Shown: positions 21,181 to 33,068, counted from the stretch's first letter. The stretch is 64,000 bases of DNA from Dermacentor variabilis (GCF_050947875.1 NC_134573.1:65201815-65265814), one strand, 5' to 3'. Numbers and translations are program-made. Notes: generated from the letters alone by a model not told the origin.

Positions 21181-23720
21181 ATCAAACCTTTTATTTGTTA
21201 AAATGCCGGTAAATGGAAAAAGTGTAGACTCCCTGGTTGATACTGGAGCATCCGTAAGCCGAGTAAATCAGGAAGTTGTCCAACCGAGCGCGGTGTATGA
21301 AGGAAGAATAGGTATATAGTGTTCAAAGCTATGATGGAAAAACTAGAAGGTTGCAACACTGGACAGAAGTAGAAGTTGGATTTGGTGGACATCATCTGAA
21401 AGTAAATGCCCTTGTGCTGCAGAGTGTTGACTTTTTGTTTATTTTATCTAGACCTGATATGAAGCGATTGAAGATGAACATTTCTTGGAGAGACAAAGCG
21501 ACCATTGACGGATCATTTAAGCCTAATTTGTGTGGAATTGAAAATTCACATCGAAGAGTTAGAAATTCTGATGAGATACTGACAAATTTTCCCGAACTTA
21601 ATTATTTGTGTTGAGACGTACCCACCAGCAGCAGATGTCCTCGAGGTACCGTTTAAGCTTCGTGACGTCACAGTAGTGCGTAAAAAGCCGTACAGTCTCT
21701 CCCACGAGAAAAAGATCTAGCTAAAGGCCGAACTGCAGTAAATGCTAAATGCCGGTATTATAAGGCCATCAAAATCCACTTTCGCGTCGCCAGTCACCAT
21801 AGTACCGAAAGACGATGGCTCATTTCGCCTTTGCACAGATTACAGGCAGATAAACGGCCAGACTGATTTGTTTCCTTTTCCCATGCCCCGAATGGACGAG
21901 ATCATCAATGAAACTGGTGGATCAAATTTTTTCACTCGGATCGACCTCTGTAAAGGATACTGGCAGGTGCCACTACAAGAAGATTATAAGCAATAGACTG
22001 CTTTTGTAACACCTTTCGATGTGTACGAGTAGAACCGCTTACCATTCGGTTGGAGGAATTCTGTAGCTTGGTTTCAGAAAATGATGAATGACATTCTTAA
22101 TGAGTTCCTAGGAAAGTTTTGTAACGTATACATTGACGACATCATCATATACTCACGTACAAGAGAAGGACATGAAAAACACTTTTTGTGCGTGTTAGAA
22201 GCCCTCAGCAAGTCAAAGTTAAAGAATAACAAGAACAAGAATGAATTCTTTCAGACGAATGTTGTCTTTCTAGGAAGTGTTTCTGACGGAAAAACAAAAA
22301 CAACAAAAGAGGAGTCAACAAAAAACTCGTCAAGCCGTATGACCTACACTCACTCCGTGTTTTCCTTGGACTCGCCGGTCATTTTCGTGCATTCATTAAG
22401 GATTATGCTGCAAAGACACGATGCCTCACCAAGCTGACGCAAAAGGATGTGCCATTTATGTGGAGTGAAGAGTGCGAGAAAGCGTACGAGTGCCTTGTTG
22501 AAGCTATATTGTCGGATTGCTACCTGACATCAACAAGCCTTTCGAGCTGTGCACGACGCTTTACAATACGGTGCAGGGGCCGTTCTATATCAACGAGACA
22601 CAAAGGAACAGCAAAGACGCCAACTCAGAGTGATTGGCTATTATTTTTCTACGTTCTCAAAAGCTCAAGCACATTATACGACCACAGAAAAAGAGGCTCT
22701 GGCTGTTGTGATGGCACTCCGGTATTTCAGAAGCTACACAGAGGGTCGTCATTTCCGGCTTTTCACTGACAACCGAGCGTTAACCTACCTCTTGGGATTA
22801 ACCCAGCCGAAGGGCAGGGTGGCGCGTTGGATCAGTGAAATACAGCAGTTCGCTTTCGATGTAAGCCATCGACCTGGTGATAAGCTTCCTGACGCGGATG
22901 CTCTTTCCAGGCTTCACTTCACAGAAGTGAGAACATCTGATCATGGACACGTTTACAGTTTGTGGGAAGGCAACGAAGACTTGACTTGCGATAATAGAAA
23001 ATTCTGCGTTCCATGGGAACTTTGGTGAAAAAGGTTTTGAAGCTGTACCATGACAGCTCAGAGTCAGGAGGGCACGATGGATTCTGGAAAACTTATTGGA
23101 AGATAAAAAGTCGATTCACATGAAAAAATGTGAAGGAAGATGTCAAGAGCTACGGGCAAACCTGTCACCAGTGCCAGATTAACAAGGCCAAGTATCGTCC
23201 AAGAGGGAATCAAATGGTCATCGCTAATAATTCCCAAGTACCATATGAAGTAATTCATCTAGATTATGCCGAAATAAAAAAAAACGAGGCGAGGGAGTCA
23301 GTAAGACTCAAGCATTCCTTGTCTCAATAGATGAATGTACACGCATGGCAGCTGCAAAGCCAGGAAACGAAGACGCGAATTCTGTTTTGACATTACTGGA
23401 GCGGAATATGTTCAAGAACACCACAGTGGTGGTGTCCGACAACGGGCCAGCTTCCCACTGTAAGAAGCTTCAAGAATGAGCCGTAATAGAGGAATTGCCC
23501 TGAGATTTGCCGCACCCTACCATCCAGAAGAAAACGGCCTAGCTGAAATGCTCATTCGGGACTTGAAAACATTCATCGCAATTTACGATGATTTCCCTGG
23601 AGTATGAAAGTGTGCCTCGGAAGCAGCAGTCAGGCACCACAACCATTCTCATACCATGGGATTAGGATGCTCGCCTAACTTTGCTGCATCAGGAAGAGAA
23701 AGAGGTGGTCAAGATCGATC
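21160..23720 (+). pseudogene. Decayed Gypsy pol, standard order
   Basis: Domains run in the usual protease-RT-RNase H-integrase order but are broken by stops and frameshifts. Protease: SLVDTGASVS near 21,240. RT: 21,742-22,300 with FRLCTDYRQIN, RIDLCKGYWQVP and CNVYIDDIIIYS, so the catalytic YIDD is retained. RNase H: about 22,540-22,930 with LQYGAGAVLYQ, TEKEALAVVMALR and DALSRL. Integrase zinc-binding remnant QTCHQCQ near 23,160. Integrase core near 23,330-23,600 with the IDECTRMA and VVSDNGPA aspartates and HPEENGLAE supplying the glutamate. No LTRs were identified. It abuts the minus-strand Gypsy remnant at about 21,160-21,190 and is cut at its 3' end by a microsatellite. Confidence 0.85.
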
Positions 23721-23757
23721 CCTGCAAAATAAATGAGTGTATTTGAACTCATACTTT

Positions 23758-23759
<2 letters not shown>

Positions 23760-23850
<91 letters not shown>

Positions 23851-23865
23851 ACGCGCGCACGCACG

Positions 23866-23910
<45 letters not shown>

Positions 23911-24016
23911 ACGCACACGCACACGCGCGCACGCACACACACACACACACACACACGCGCGCACGCACGCACGCGCACACACACACACACACGCATATAT
24001 ATATATATATATATAT
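23760..24016. repeat. (CA)n / CGCACG compound microsatellite ending in (TA)n
   Basis: About 235 bp of CA with interspersed CGCACG variants, then about 22 bp of TA. The TA tail is the integration site of the intact Gypsy element. Cys/Val and His/Thr frames across it are artefacts. Confidence 0.95.
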
Positions 24017-24311
24017 TGCCACGACAAACTTGGTGACATTCAAGTTGCGCGTCCTTTGCATTGGGCACTGTGCACGCCGTACAGTGGTGTTGTTCAGCAA
24101 CAACAGGAAGCGATCTTCGTGGCACGGGCAGCCAGTTGGACCCGGCTCGCATGCGGCACGCGCCCGAGGTGTCACGCGAGAAGAAGAGGAAGACGGTTCG
24201 AGCCAGTTTGAGAACGCGACTGCCGCGGATTCCTGCACGACCGCAGTGACTTTTACTTGTGGGCACAAGTTCGCCTTTAATAAATATCCTTGTTTTACTA
24301 ACATCGTTACA
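24017..24311 (+). mobile_element. 5' LTR of the intact Gypsy element
   Basis: A 295-bp repeat starting TGCCACGAC and ending CGTTACA (TG...CA). It is matched by an equal-length copy at 29,376-29,670 with about 4 substitutions seen by hand alignment. AATAAA lies at 24,279-24,284. The flank is ATAT on both outer sides, but in a TA array this duplication is not informative. Confidence 0.95.
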
Positions 24312-24315
24312 TTTC

Positions 24316-24331
24316 TGGTGGAGGTGCGGGG
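24316..24331 (+). promoter_or_regulatory. Primer-binding site candidate
   Basis: TGGTGGAGGTGCGGGG begins 4 nt after the LTR end and starts with the TGG expected to pair with a tRNA 3'-CCA. The same motif with one change follows the LTR remnant at 16,816 (minus). I cannot name the priming tRNA. Confidence 0.65.
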
Positions 24332-24332
24332 T

Positions 24333-25745
24333 ATGAGTCGAAGCCCCACGAACGAAAGTCAGCGTAGCCCCGACAACCCGCGAGTCCATCCCGTGGAACT
24401 GACACCTGTACACCAGCGGACGAGCCGCCGTCTTCGAGGTGACTCGCCCGAATTCGGCCCTCTTCTCTTCTTGCCAAGAGAAACTCCCACAACGGACGCC
24501 GCCACAATGACTACCCAGGTAACACCGGCACAGCTAGTCGTAAGCCAACCTCGCAAGCCGCCAACATTCCATGGTGACTCGTTCGAAGACGTGGAAGATT
24601 GGTTGGAACTGTTCGAGAGAGTGGCGAGCTTTAATGAATGGAATGAGAGACAGAAGCTCCGTAACGTATATTTCGCGTTGGAAGACTTCGCAAAAACGTG
24701 GTATGAAAACCACGAACCCTCTTTGACCTCTTGGGAGGAATTTCGACGACAACTGCTAGCAACGTACGCCAGCACGGATCGTAAAGAAAAGGCTGAAATC
24801 GCACTTCAAGCCAGGAACCAGCTCACAAACGAGAACGTGGCGATGTACATCGAGGACATGTCCCGCCTGTTCAAGCGTGCTGATCCCACCATGAGTGAAG
24901 ATAAGAAGCTGCGCCATCTCATGCGTGGGGTAAAGCAGGAACTCTTCGCAGTTCTCGTCCGCAACCCACCGCGCACGGTTGCCGAGTTCAGATGTGAAGC
25001 AACGACCATCGAAAAGACGCTGGAACAGCGGGCTCGGCAATACAACCGTGAGGCAAGCTGCGCACCTGTCCATGTCTTCCCTGGAGGCCTGCCAAACGAC
25101 CTGGAAGCCCTGCGGGAGCTTGTCCGGTCAGTGATCAGGGAAGAGCTCAATAAGTTGCAGATACCTCAGGCTCCAGCTGCACTATCTATCGTCGACGTTG
25201 TCCGGGACGAACTCAGGAACGTCATACGGGATCCAGAGTGTGAGCCACAGCCGACGCGGCGCACGCCAACGTACGCCGACGTACTCAGGCAACCCGCGGT
25301 ACACAGTAGTGGAGCAGTTGCGACGACTGTTCCCTACCCGTCGACAGTACGCAGTGCACCTCGTCTACTGGAACCACCGGCTGCCTATCAGCCTTCAGCA
25401 CGTAGTGCACCTCTTTTTGTGGAACAAAGGCCCCGGAAAAGTGACGTCTGGCGTGACCACGAGCGCAGGCCTCTGTGTTTCCACTGCGGAGAAGCGGGTC
25501 ACCTGTATAGGTTCTGCCCGTACCGTCAAGTTGGGTTAAGGGGTTTTCCCTTAAGCGCACCATGCCCCCGAAACGGTGAACGGCCAGCGGAGATCGAAGA
25601 ATACCTGTCGACGCGCCAAAGCCCCGTTACTCCTCGCCAACGTCAACCACGATCACCGTCGCCCATGCGCTACCGATCGCCTAGCCCACGCGCGTCTCCA
25701 AGATTGCCTAGGCGTCGTTCACCAAGCCCACACCAGGAAAACTAA
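24333..25745 (+). CDS. gag: Gag polyprotein of the intact Gypsy element
   Basis: 470 codons from the ATG 21 nt downstream of the LTR to a TAA. The reading frame stays open upstream through the microsatellite, but only this ATG fits the element. A retrotransposon-gag (capsid-type) domain covers about residues 85-245, with VEDWLELFERV, KTWYENHE and SWEEFRRQLL. A single CCHC zinc knuckle (C-F-H-C, GH, C) lies at about 382-395 for RNA binding. The C-terminus is rich in RS/SP repeats. Gag forms the cytoplasmic particle that packages the RNA. It is uninterrupted and closely related to the remnant at 16,280-16,794. The end overlaps the pol frame by 61 nt. Confidence 0.93.
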   Translation: MSRSPTNESQRSPDNPRVHPVELTPVHQRTSRRLRGDSPEFGPLLFLPRETPTTDAATMTTQVTPAQLVVSQPRKPPTFHGDSFEDVEDWLELFERVASFNEWNERQKLRNVYFALEDFAKTWYENHEPSLTSWEEFRRQLLATYASTDRKEKAEIALQARNQLTNENVAMYIEDMSRLFKRADPTMSEDKKLRHLMRGVKQELFAVLVRNPPRTVAEFRCEATTIEKTLEQRARQYNREASCAPVHVFPGGLPNDLEALRELVRSVIREELNKLQIPQAPAALSIVDVVRDELRNVIRDPECEPQPTRRTPTYADVLRQPAVHSSGAVATTVPYPSTVRSAPRLLEPPAAYQPSARSAPLFVEQRPRKSDVWRDHERRPLCFHCGEAGHLYRFCPYRQVGLRGFPLSAPCPRNGERPAEIEEYLSTRQSPVTPRQRQPRSPSPMRYRSPSPRASPRLPRRRSPSPHQEN

Positions 25746-28700
25746 AGCAAGCGACCTGTGGAGGTGAGGCCGCTGATAACCAGAGTGACGAAGATCCTCC
25801 AACGCGATTCCAGTGCGGTGATGAGATAATTCCAGTCTACAGGTGCAGGAACGAAACGATTACGTCAGATTTGCGGTTGATAATAGACGGATGCGAGCTG
25901 AATGCCTTAGTCGACACCGGCGCTGATTATTCGGTAGTAAGCTTCAAGATGGCGAAGCACCTTAAAAAAGTTGTGACGAAGTGGACTGGTCCGCAGATAC
26001 GCACGGCAGGCGGCCATCTTATTACGCCCCTTGGCCGATGCACCGCAAGACTTACGATAAAAGGCTTTACTTACGTTTCTGACTTTATTGTACTGCCAGA
26101 ATGTTCACGGGAACTTATATTGGGAATGGATTTTCTACAAGCTAACGGCGCCATAATTAACCTACGTAGGTCCAGTGTATCTTTCTCGACAAAACAAGCT
26201 ATACCTGTGGAAGAATCGGAGGAGCGACGTCTCGCTGCACTGCGCGTCGTTGACGATGACGTAACTGTGCCGCCACGCTGCAGTATAATGGTTCTTGTGG
26301 AGAATGAAAGATTTTCCGACCGCGAAGGCATAGCGGATGGAAACATAGAGCTCCTTTTCAACAAAGGTATTTGCGTGGCTCGGGGCCTTGTTCACTTAAG
26401 CGATGGCCGTGCAAATGTCGCACTTACAAATTTCGGTAATGAATTCCAACACATCGCACAAGGAACAGCTATTGCCTATTTCCACGAGTTCTGTGAAGCG
26501 ACCGAATTATGCAGCCTAACTACGTCAACTGCCCTGCCAGGAACCTGCAGTGTCGACAGATCAATTACCGTCAACCCGAGACTCCCTGAAGCCCAAAAGA
26601 AACAGATATATGCCCTGATAAAGGATTTTTCTGACTGCTTCTCCGCGTCCTCGAAGGTACGGCGCACGTCTGTTGCGAAGCACAGAATCATAACAGAGGA
26701 CGCCACAAGACCGGTATGCCAGCACCCGTATCGAGTGTCACCAAAAGAAAGGGAGATCATCAAGAAGCAAGTAGAGGAGATGCTTTCAGATGACGTTATT
26801 CAGCCTTCCAGCAGTCCATGGGCGTCTCCGGTAGTGCTGGTTAAGAAAAAAGACAACACACTTCGATTCTGCGTCGACTACCGTAAACTGAACAGCGTAA
26901 CCAAGCGAGATGTGTACCCCCTTCCGCGTATCGACGATACCTTAGATCGGCTCCGATGTGCAAAGTTTTTCTCGTCCCTGGATCTCAAGAGTGGATATTG
27001 GCAAATAGAGGTGGATGAACGGGACCGTGAAAAGACAGCATTCGTGACCCCTGATGGCCTCTACGAATTTAAAGCACTTCCATTCGGCCTCTGTTCCGCA
27101 CCCGCAACGTTCCAGCGAATGATGGACTCTGTGCTTGCAGGATTGAAATGGCAGTCATGCTTAGTGTATTTGGATGATGTGGTCGTATTTTCCACCACAT
27201 TTGACCAACATCTAGAGCGCCTACGACTAGTATTAGAAGCTATTCGCGCAGCAGACTTGACAATTAAGCCGGAAAAATGTCAGTTCGGCTTCGATGAACT
27301 TCGGTTTCTCGGACACGTCATCAGGGCTGAAGGCGTCCGACCAGATCCCGAAAAGACAGCAGCTGTTGCGAGGTTCCCGACACCCACAGACAAAAAGTCA
27401 GTGCGACGTTTCTTGGGTTTATGCGCATACTACAGAAGATTTGTGGAAAACTTTTCAAACATTGCTGAGCCCCTTACAATACTGACAAGAGATGATCAAC
27501 CTTTCATGTGGAAAAGCGAACAACAAGACGCCTTTGACGAGTTAAGGAAACGCCTGCAAGCTTCTCCAATCCTTGCCCATTTTGATGAGACAGCTGACAC
27601 TGAAGTTCATACCGATGCGAGTAACGTCGGCCTCGGTGCCATACTAGTGCAGTGGAATAACGGCCAGGAGAAAGTAATTGCTTATGCCAGCCGTAAGCTC
27701 TCGAAAGCAGAGGCAAACTACTCCGCAACCGAGAAAGAGTGCCTTGCAGTCATTTGGGCAATATGTAAATTTCGGCCCTACCTCTATGGTAGACCATTCA
27801 GAGCAGTCAGCGATCACCATTCGCTTTGCTGGCTGGCGAATCTCAAGGATCCATCTGGACGACTAGCAAGATGGAGCCTTAGGCTTCAAGAGTATGACAT
27901 TACTGTCGTATACCGATCCGGGAGGAAACACAGCGATGCCGACTGCTTGTCACGCGCACCCGTCGAGACAACTGTGTCAGAAGAAGAGGATTTCCCGTTC
28001 CTTGGCATTGTTGACGCGTCACAAATTGCTCAACAACAACGAGATGACCCGGAATTGCTTCCACTTATACAGCGCCTGGAGGGACTGGACGTTCAACTGC
28101 CGCGTATTTTCTCTAGGGGGCTATCCTCGTTCTGTCTGCGAGGAAATGTCCTCTACAAGAGAAACTTCGAGAACAGCGAGACGAAGTTTTTACTTGTCGT
28201 ACCCACATCTATGCGAGGAGAAGTTTTGCATGCATGTCACGATGTGCCGATGTCTGGACACATGGGCGTGAGCCGTACAGTCGCTAGGATTCGTCTGAAA
28301 TACTACTGGCCCAAGTTATTAGCCTCAGTGCAGCACTACGTCAAGACTTGTCGCGAGTGTCAAAGGCGTAAGACTCCATCCGTAAAACCGGCCGGCCTCC
28401 TCCAGCCAATAGAGCCACCAAAAGCCCCATTCCAACAAGTCGGTATGGACCTCCTTGGACCCTTCCCAACATCATCTTTAGGCAAAAAGTGGATAGTTGT
28501 GGCCACGGACTATCTGACCCGTTACGCAGAAACTGATTCCCTGTACAATGCAACGGCTGTCGAAGTTGCAAAATTCTTTGTCCACAATATCGTGCTCAGG
28601 CATGGCGCTCCCGCAGTTGTTATTACCGATCGTGGAACGGCCTTTACTGCGGACCTAATGAAATGCTTGTTGCAAATGACACATACTGATCATAGGAAAA

Positions 28701-29287
28701 CTACGGCGTACCACCCTCAGACAAACGGTTTAACTGAACGCCTTAACAGAACACTGACCGACATGCTTTCGATGTATGTCGACGTTGAACATAGGCTGTG
28801 GGACGAAATTTTGCCATACATCACCTTCACATATAATACGGCCGTTCAGGAAACAACACGAGTCACCCCGTTTGAACTTGTATTCGGCCGAGCAGTAACC
28901 ACAACTTTGGATGCTATGTTGCCGTTAGATGAAGAAAACCATAACTCATCTGACCTAGATGATTTCTTGCAACGAGCCGAGGAGGCACGACAGATGGCAA
29001 GGTACCGAATACGCCGCCAACAACGCATCGACTCCAGCCGGTATAACCAGCGCCGTAGTGAAGCTCATTACCAGCCCGGTGACATGGTGTGGGTATGGAC
29101 CCCAGTGCGACGCCGTGGACTATCTGAAAAGCTTCTGTGCCGATACTTCGGCCCTTACGAAATACTTCGTCGTATAAGCGACGTCACTTACGAAGTGAAA
29201 TCCGCTGGACACGAGAGCCCAAGACGGCGCAACTCCACGGAAGTTGTGCATGTTGTCCGCATGAAACCCTACCAGGAGAGGTCGTGA
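25685..29287 (+). CDS. pol: Pol polyprotein of the intact Gypsy element
   Basis: One open frame of about 1,200 codons, in the -1 frame relative to gag, bounded upstream by a TAG at 25,682. It is probably made as a Gag-Pol fusion by -1 frameshifting in the 25,685-25,745 overlap; no methionine is required. Domain order with approximate residues: aspartic protease (VDTGADYS, ~75-83); RT (FCVDYRKLN, SSLDLKSGYWQIEV, YLDDVV at ~495); RNase H (TDASNVGLGA ~643; DADCLSRAP); integrase HHCC finger (~849-895); integrase DDE core (GMDLLGPF ~920, ITDRGTAF ~980, NGLTERLNRTL ~1015); GPY-type C-terminal module (FGPYEILRR). Every catalytic motif I can check is present. It copies and integrates the element. Confidence 0.93.
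25736..25742 (+). promoter_or_regulatory. Possible -1 frameshift site (GGAAAAC)
   Basis: G-GAA-AAC lies immediately before the gag stop, in the gag frame, within the 61-nt gag/pol overlap. It only partly fits the X-XXY-YYZ slippery consensus and I did not find a strong downstream stem. It is the best candidate by position. Confidence 0.3.
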
Positions 29288-29360
29288 ACGACAACAACAA
29301 CAAAAAAAAAAGAGAGCCCACAGGAACCCCTACTTCCTCTCACGCATCGGGCCGATGCGG

Positions 29361-29371
29361 CAAGGAGGGGG
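29361..29371 (+). promoter_or_regulatory. Polypurine tract
   Basis: CAAGGAGGGGG followed by ATAA directly precedes the 3' LTR. This is the expected plus-strand priming site. Confidence 0.7.
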
Positions 29372-29375
29372 ATAA

Positions 29376-29670
29376 TGCCACGACAAACTTGGTGGCATTC
29401 AAGTTGCGCGTCCTTCGCATTGGGCACTGTGCACGCCGTACAGTGTTGTTGTTCAGCAACAACAGGAAGCGATCTTCGTGGCACGGGCAGCCAGTTGGAC
29501 CCGGCTCGCATGCGGCACGCGCCCGAAGTGTCACGCGAGAAGAAGAGGAAGACGGTTCGAGCCAGTTTGAGAACGCGACTGCCGCGGATTCCTGCACGAC
29601 CGCAGTGACTTTTACTTGTGGGCACAAGTTCGCCTTTAATAAATATCCTTGTTTTACTAACATCGTTACA
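29376..29670 (+). mobile_element. 3' LTR of the intact Gypsy element
   Basis: 295 bp, TGCC...TACA, with AATAAA at 29,638-29,643. It matches the 5' LTR except at about four positions (for example GTGACATT versus GTGGCATT, and CCCGAGG versus CCCGAAG). Confidence 0.95.
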
Positions 29671-29744
29671 ATATATATCCCTGTAGTAAATCCTGTAGTA
29701 AATCACTACAGGTACAGGTATTCGCGTTACTGGTAGGTTACGAA

Positions 29745-29876
29745 ATTACTTGTATAGCGAAGAAATAATTTTCTCCCACTTCTATTGTGCAATGCGCGAC
29801 CTTTACAACGAAGTGACCTGTATAACGAGTGATTTAGGAGGCCCAGAGCACTTCGTTATAAAGGCGTTCCACTGTA
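29745..29876 (-). mobile_element. Pogo/Tigger-like terminal fragment
   Basis: On the minus strand it starts CAGTGGAACGCC right after a TA, then repeats of the CGTTATAACGAAGT type (CTTTATAACGAAGT, CTCGTTATACAGGT, ACTTCGTTGTAAAGG). These are typical of pogo/Tigger-type termini. No matching opposite end or transposase was found nearby. Confidence 0.45.
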
Positions 29877-29879
29877 GCA

Positions 29880-31260
29880 CGGTATGAACGCCGCTTCTGT
29901 AAGTCAACCTGCATTTGTTTGACTACACTGTTACGTGGCTAGATCACGCCGGCCACGGTGTGACACCACTGGGGTGTGGGCTTTCCATTCGCGTTGCAAT
30001 AGCTTGACGTTTTCCAGGAGGCGAACGAAAACAGTCTCGCAAATTCGCGTAAACCGGCCCTCGCCCTCGCGAGAGCCCTTTTCGAGGAGAGAAAGAAAAA
30101 ACGTCTTTAATGCCTTTTAGAGGACGTCAATGAGCTCTTGTTCGCCCTCTGAAAAGCAGTGCAAAAACTCTAGGCCACCGTGCTCTAGGCTGTAGCAACG
30201 CTATTATTAGGGTATGTGAACACTATAGAATGTATAAACTCTATTAAGAGTTTTAAAGCCAATTAAAGGCGTGTAAACTCTGTTCAAAGAGCAAAGCTGC
30301 GTCCAGGGCATAACAACACTTACTGTAAAGGCAGTTTGTAATTTCTATTAATTTTTTTTAGATCATTGTCTCAGAAGCTCCTAGGAACAGCCAGCTTCAT
30401 GTCTCTTTTCTTCTTGTTCTTTCTTTTTAGAGGGAATCTGTCATCCAGAGGTTGCGAGTTCGGATATCACTACTGACGCGTACTTCTAGAGCTCCCTTTA
30501 AAGCGAAAACAACATTAGCGCTCCCGTCGTCATAAAAACACCTCAAATTTTTAAATGGTTGCGAAGGCATGTATCGCCGAAGCAGCAAAACAGAACAACA
30601 TCCTATACAGGGAAGAGCGAAGTATGTCTCGCGCTGGTCCCGTTATCGCTTCTCGATGTGCGACCTCCCAACGTAATGGAACGTCGATTAGCCTCGCTCT
30701 CTGCCACACTCCGATGGTTACGGATAAAAAATAAGGCTACCACCAATCTCTCGTAAAGCAAAATTCGTTTCATTCGAATTGCTATTATACTTTATGCATA
30801 TTTCTATTTCAGCAAGCTGCTACCCTGTACTTTTTCTTTCTTTTTTAAAGCGAATTCGAACAGTCTCTTTCTCCTGGCTCAGAAAAAAAAAATTAATATG
30901 AGAATCAAAAGAAGCGTATTTTGCTCTTTATCTTTTCAATATGTTGTATTGAACATATTGTTGTGAAAAAAAAAAAGTAAGTACCAGAAAGAGTACGGAT
31001 TTTTTTTAACCTCTCTTTTCTGTTTTGTACCGTTGTCCGTTCGCTCGCTTTTCTGCGATTTCACCAAAATAAACCGCTCGTTGTTTTTCCGGAATTTGGA
31101 GAATTTTGTTTTTTTTACGTATTTTATTCTATCACGCGTAAGCAACGCCTGCTGCTCTCGTGTCTGCAGCTTTCTCTTGCAGTGCGTGAGTCCAATGGCG
31201 GAATGCGGTTGTAACAGACTATACGTGCACACAGATATGATCACGCTACACGCGTAGCAC
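29880..31260. other. Unassigned sequence
   Basis: No gene, RNA or complete element recognised. A/T runs occur near 30,350, 30,890, 30,970 and 31,110. Short open frames have no motif. Confidence 0.4.
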
Positions 31261-31264
31261 ATAT

Positions 31265-31326
31265 GAGATGTGACGTCTGTCGTGACGTCACATCACAGAT
31301 GTGACGTCTGACATATATGAGACGTC
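31265..31326. repeat. Cluster of TGACGTC motifs, partly palindromic
   Basis: TGACGTC-type octamer cores occur at 31,271, 31,283 (full TGACGTCA), 31,302 and GACGTC at 31,321. GATGTGACGTC and GACGTCACATC form a short inverted repeat. The TGACGTCA palindrome is the known CRE/ATF recognition sequence. Whether it acts here is unknown. Confidence 0.5.
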
Positions 31327-31486
31327 TGTCGCCAAGTCAGCCGACACTGGCCATGCCACATATCCAAGCACGTATACGTATCCACTCCGCGAGTTTATAT
31401 ATAGCCACGCTATGAGCGGCACGACTGATTGCAGCTGCATTTTACACAGAAACTATAAGACTATATTAGGCTCGCGCATACGAAAT

Positions 31487-31531
31487 CTATACATATCTAT
31501 ACGAGGTCTATACGAGGTCTATACGAGATCT
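31487..31531. repeat. Short minisatellite (TCTATACGAGG)
   Basis: About four imperfect tandem units of TCTATACGAGG/TCTATACATA. Confidence 0.7.
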
Positions 31532-31764
31532 ACGTGCTGGTGAATCTGCACAGGATACAGTGAAGAGACGAACAAACCTTATTTCGTTCACCGTTGTGAC
31601 AAATGTTTCGCTTTTCCGTATACAGACCAATTCTGTGAAAACGAAAAAAAAAAAAAAAAGATTCCAAGTGGGTGGGGAGGGGTTCCTCAGGACACATTAA
31701 AGTTATTTCCTCCTCCTCCGTGTTTCACCATAAAAGGAAACAGACACGTTTTTTTTCTTAAATA

Positions 31765-32307
31765 TATCTTTATTCCCGTGAAAAAGCGGTGCATACAATA
31801 CGGAAGAAAAGTTTGCGTCCTATTACCACAGCGCGCTATCGCCTATCGCGAAGCCGCGTCGTACACGCGGCGCACAATGGTCACGACACGTCGGGTTATG
31901 TTATAAACGAGCCCGAACGGCATGTATACCGCGCGTCGTGAGCGCATGCGCTAAGACTAGAAGCGCGCAGCTCGGAATCCGCTGTCGGCATCGCACGCCG
32001 TGCGCGGAGCTGTGAGGTCAAACAATGTAGCAACCCTCGTTGCCGCGTACACGTGTGCGTGATCAATCTCGCCGAGAGCAGCAGCAGCAGCAGCCGCCGC
32101 GTCGCAGAGAAAGCGCACGAGCCGTCCTCGGCAATTGATCAGCATAAATAGTGCAACTCCACGGAGCGCTGTATACTGCGCATCGAGCGTTTGCGCTGCC
32201 GTACTGCGCCTCGTTCCTGCGAGTGACCCTGCTTCGCCTGGACCGGTGGATGTGCCAGCAGCAGCAGCTATAGCCGCGTCATGACAGCTTACCGAAGGGC
32301 CTCGCAA
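31765..32307 (-). CDS. Candidate host 3' exon (weak)
   Basis: On the minus strand a GC-rich open frame (stop at 31,957) is followed by about 190 bp ending at an AATAAA at about 31,766-31,771, a plausible 3' UTR and polyadenylation signal. The protein end has an eight-alanine run followed by LGEIDHAHVYAATRV and FDLTAPRTACDADS, with balanced composition unlike the repeat-derived frames. I recognise no family. The alanine run is encoded by a GCT/GCN repeat (CAG/CCG on plus), so a triplet-repeat artefact is possible. Splice acceptors were not resolved; the frame may begin at a splice site rather than at 32,307. Confidence 0.25.
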
Positions 32308-32535
32308 AGTAAGTTCTGTGACAACGTGCGCGGGTATTTACGGAAACAACAAAAGTGCTCACGGAAGCGAACTTCCGCGACCCATTCGCTAGCGATCAAA
32401 CATCTTGATGTATGTATGCGTGTGGTTTTTAGGCACCGCCGGATCCGGTGGTCCCAAGGAGCTCGCCCTCCTCCCCCCTTCCCCTGATTCTTCCTTGGAT
32501 CCTCATGCTTGCGTGTAGGCCGCATATTGCGACGG

Positions 32536-32696
<161 letters not shown>

Positions 32697-32935
32697 TCGA
32701 TCTGCTGTGCATTTGGTCAACGTAAACGTTTCCCTAGATTATGTACAATCAGGCATGGGGAGTTACAGTTAGGTCATATAACGCCGTATCGCTTGCAATG
32801 ATCAGCCATGTGTACTGTACACTCTCCGTAACACCTTTGTGGCAACGTCATCACGATAAAAAAGCTTACAGTGGCGTGCCGACTATTTCTTGAGTCGAGG
32901 GTGGGGGAGGCAAACTACAAGCTATCCAACCCCTC

Positions 32936-33037
<102 letters not shown>

Positions 33038-33068
33038 CCTATATATTCTATATAGAATATATAGAATA

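Noticed and set aside
23733..24332. Long open frame with His/Thr repeats joined to the gag frame
   Set aside because: It is translation of the (CA)n microsatellite and the 5' LTR. Gag starts at 24,333, after the LTR.
26071..29028. Minus-strand open frames across the Gypsy pol
   Set aside because: They are antisense shadows of the intact pol frame and contain no independent domain.
24011..29676. ATAT as a target duplication of the intact Gypsy element
   Set aside because: Consistent, but uninformative because insertion is in a (TA)n array.
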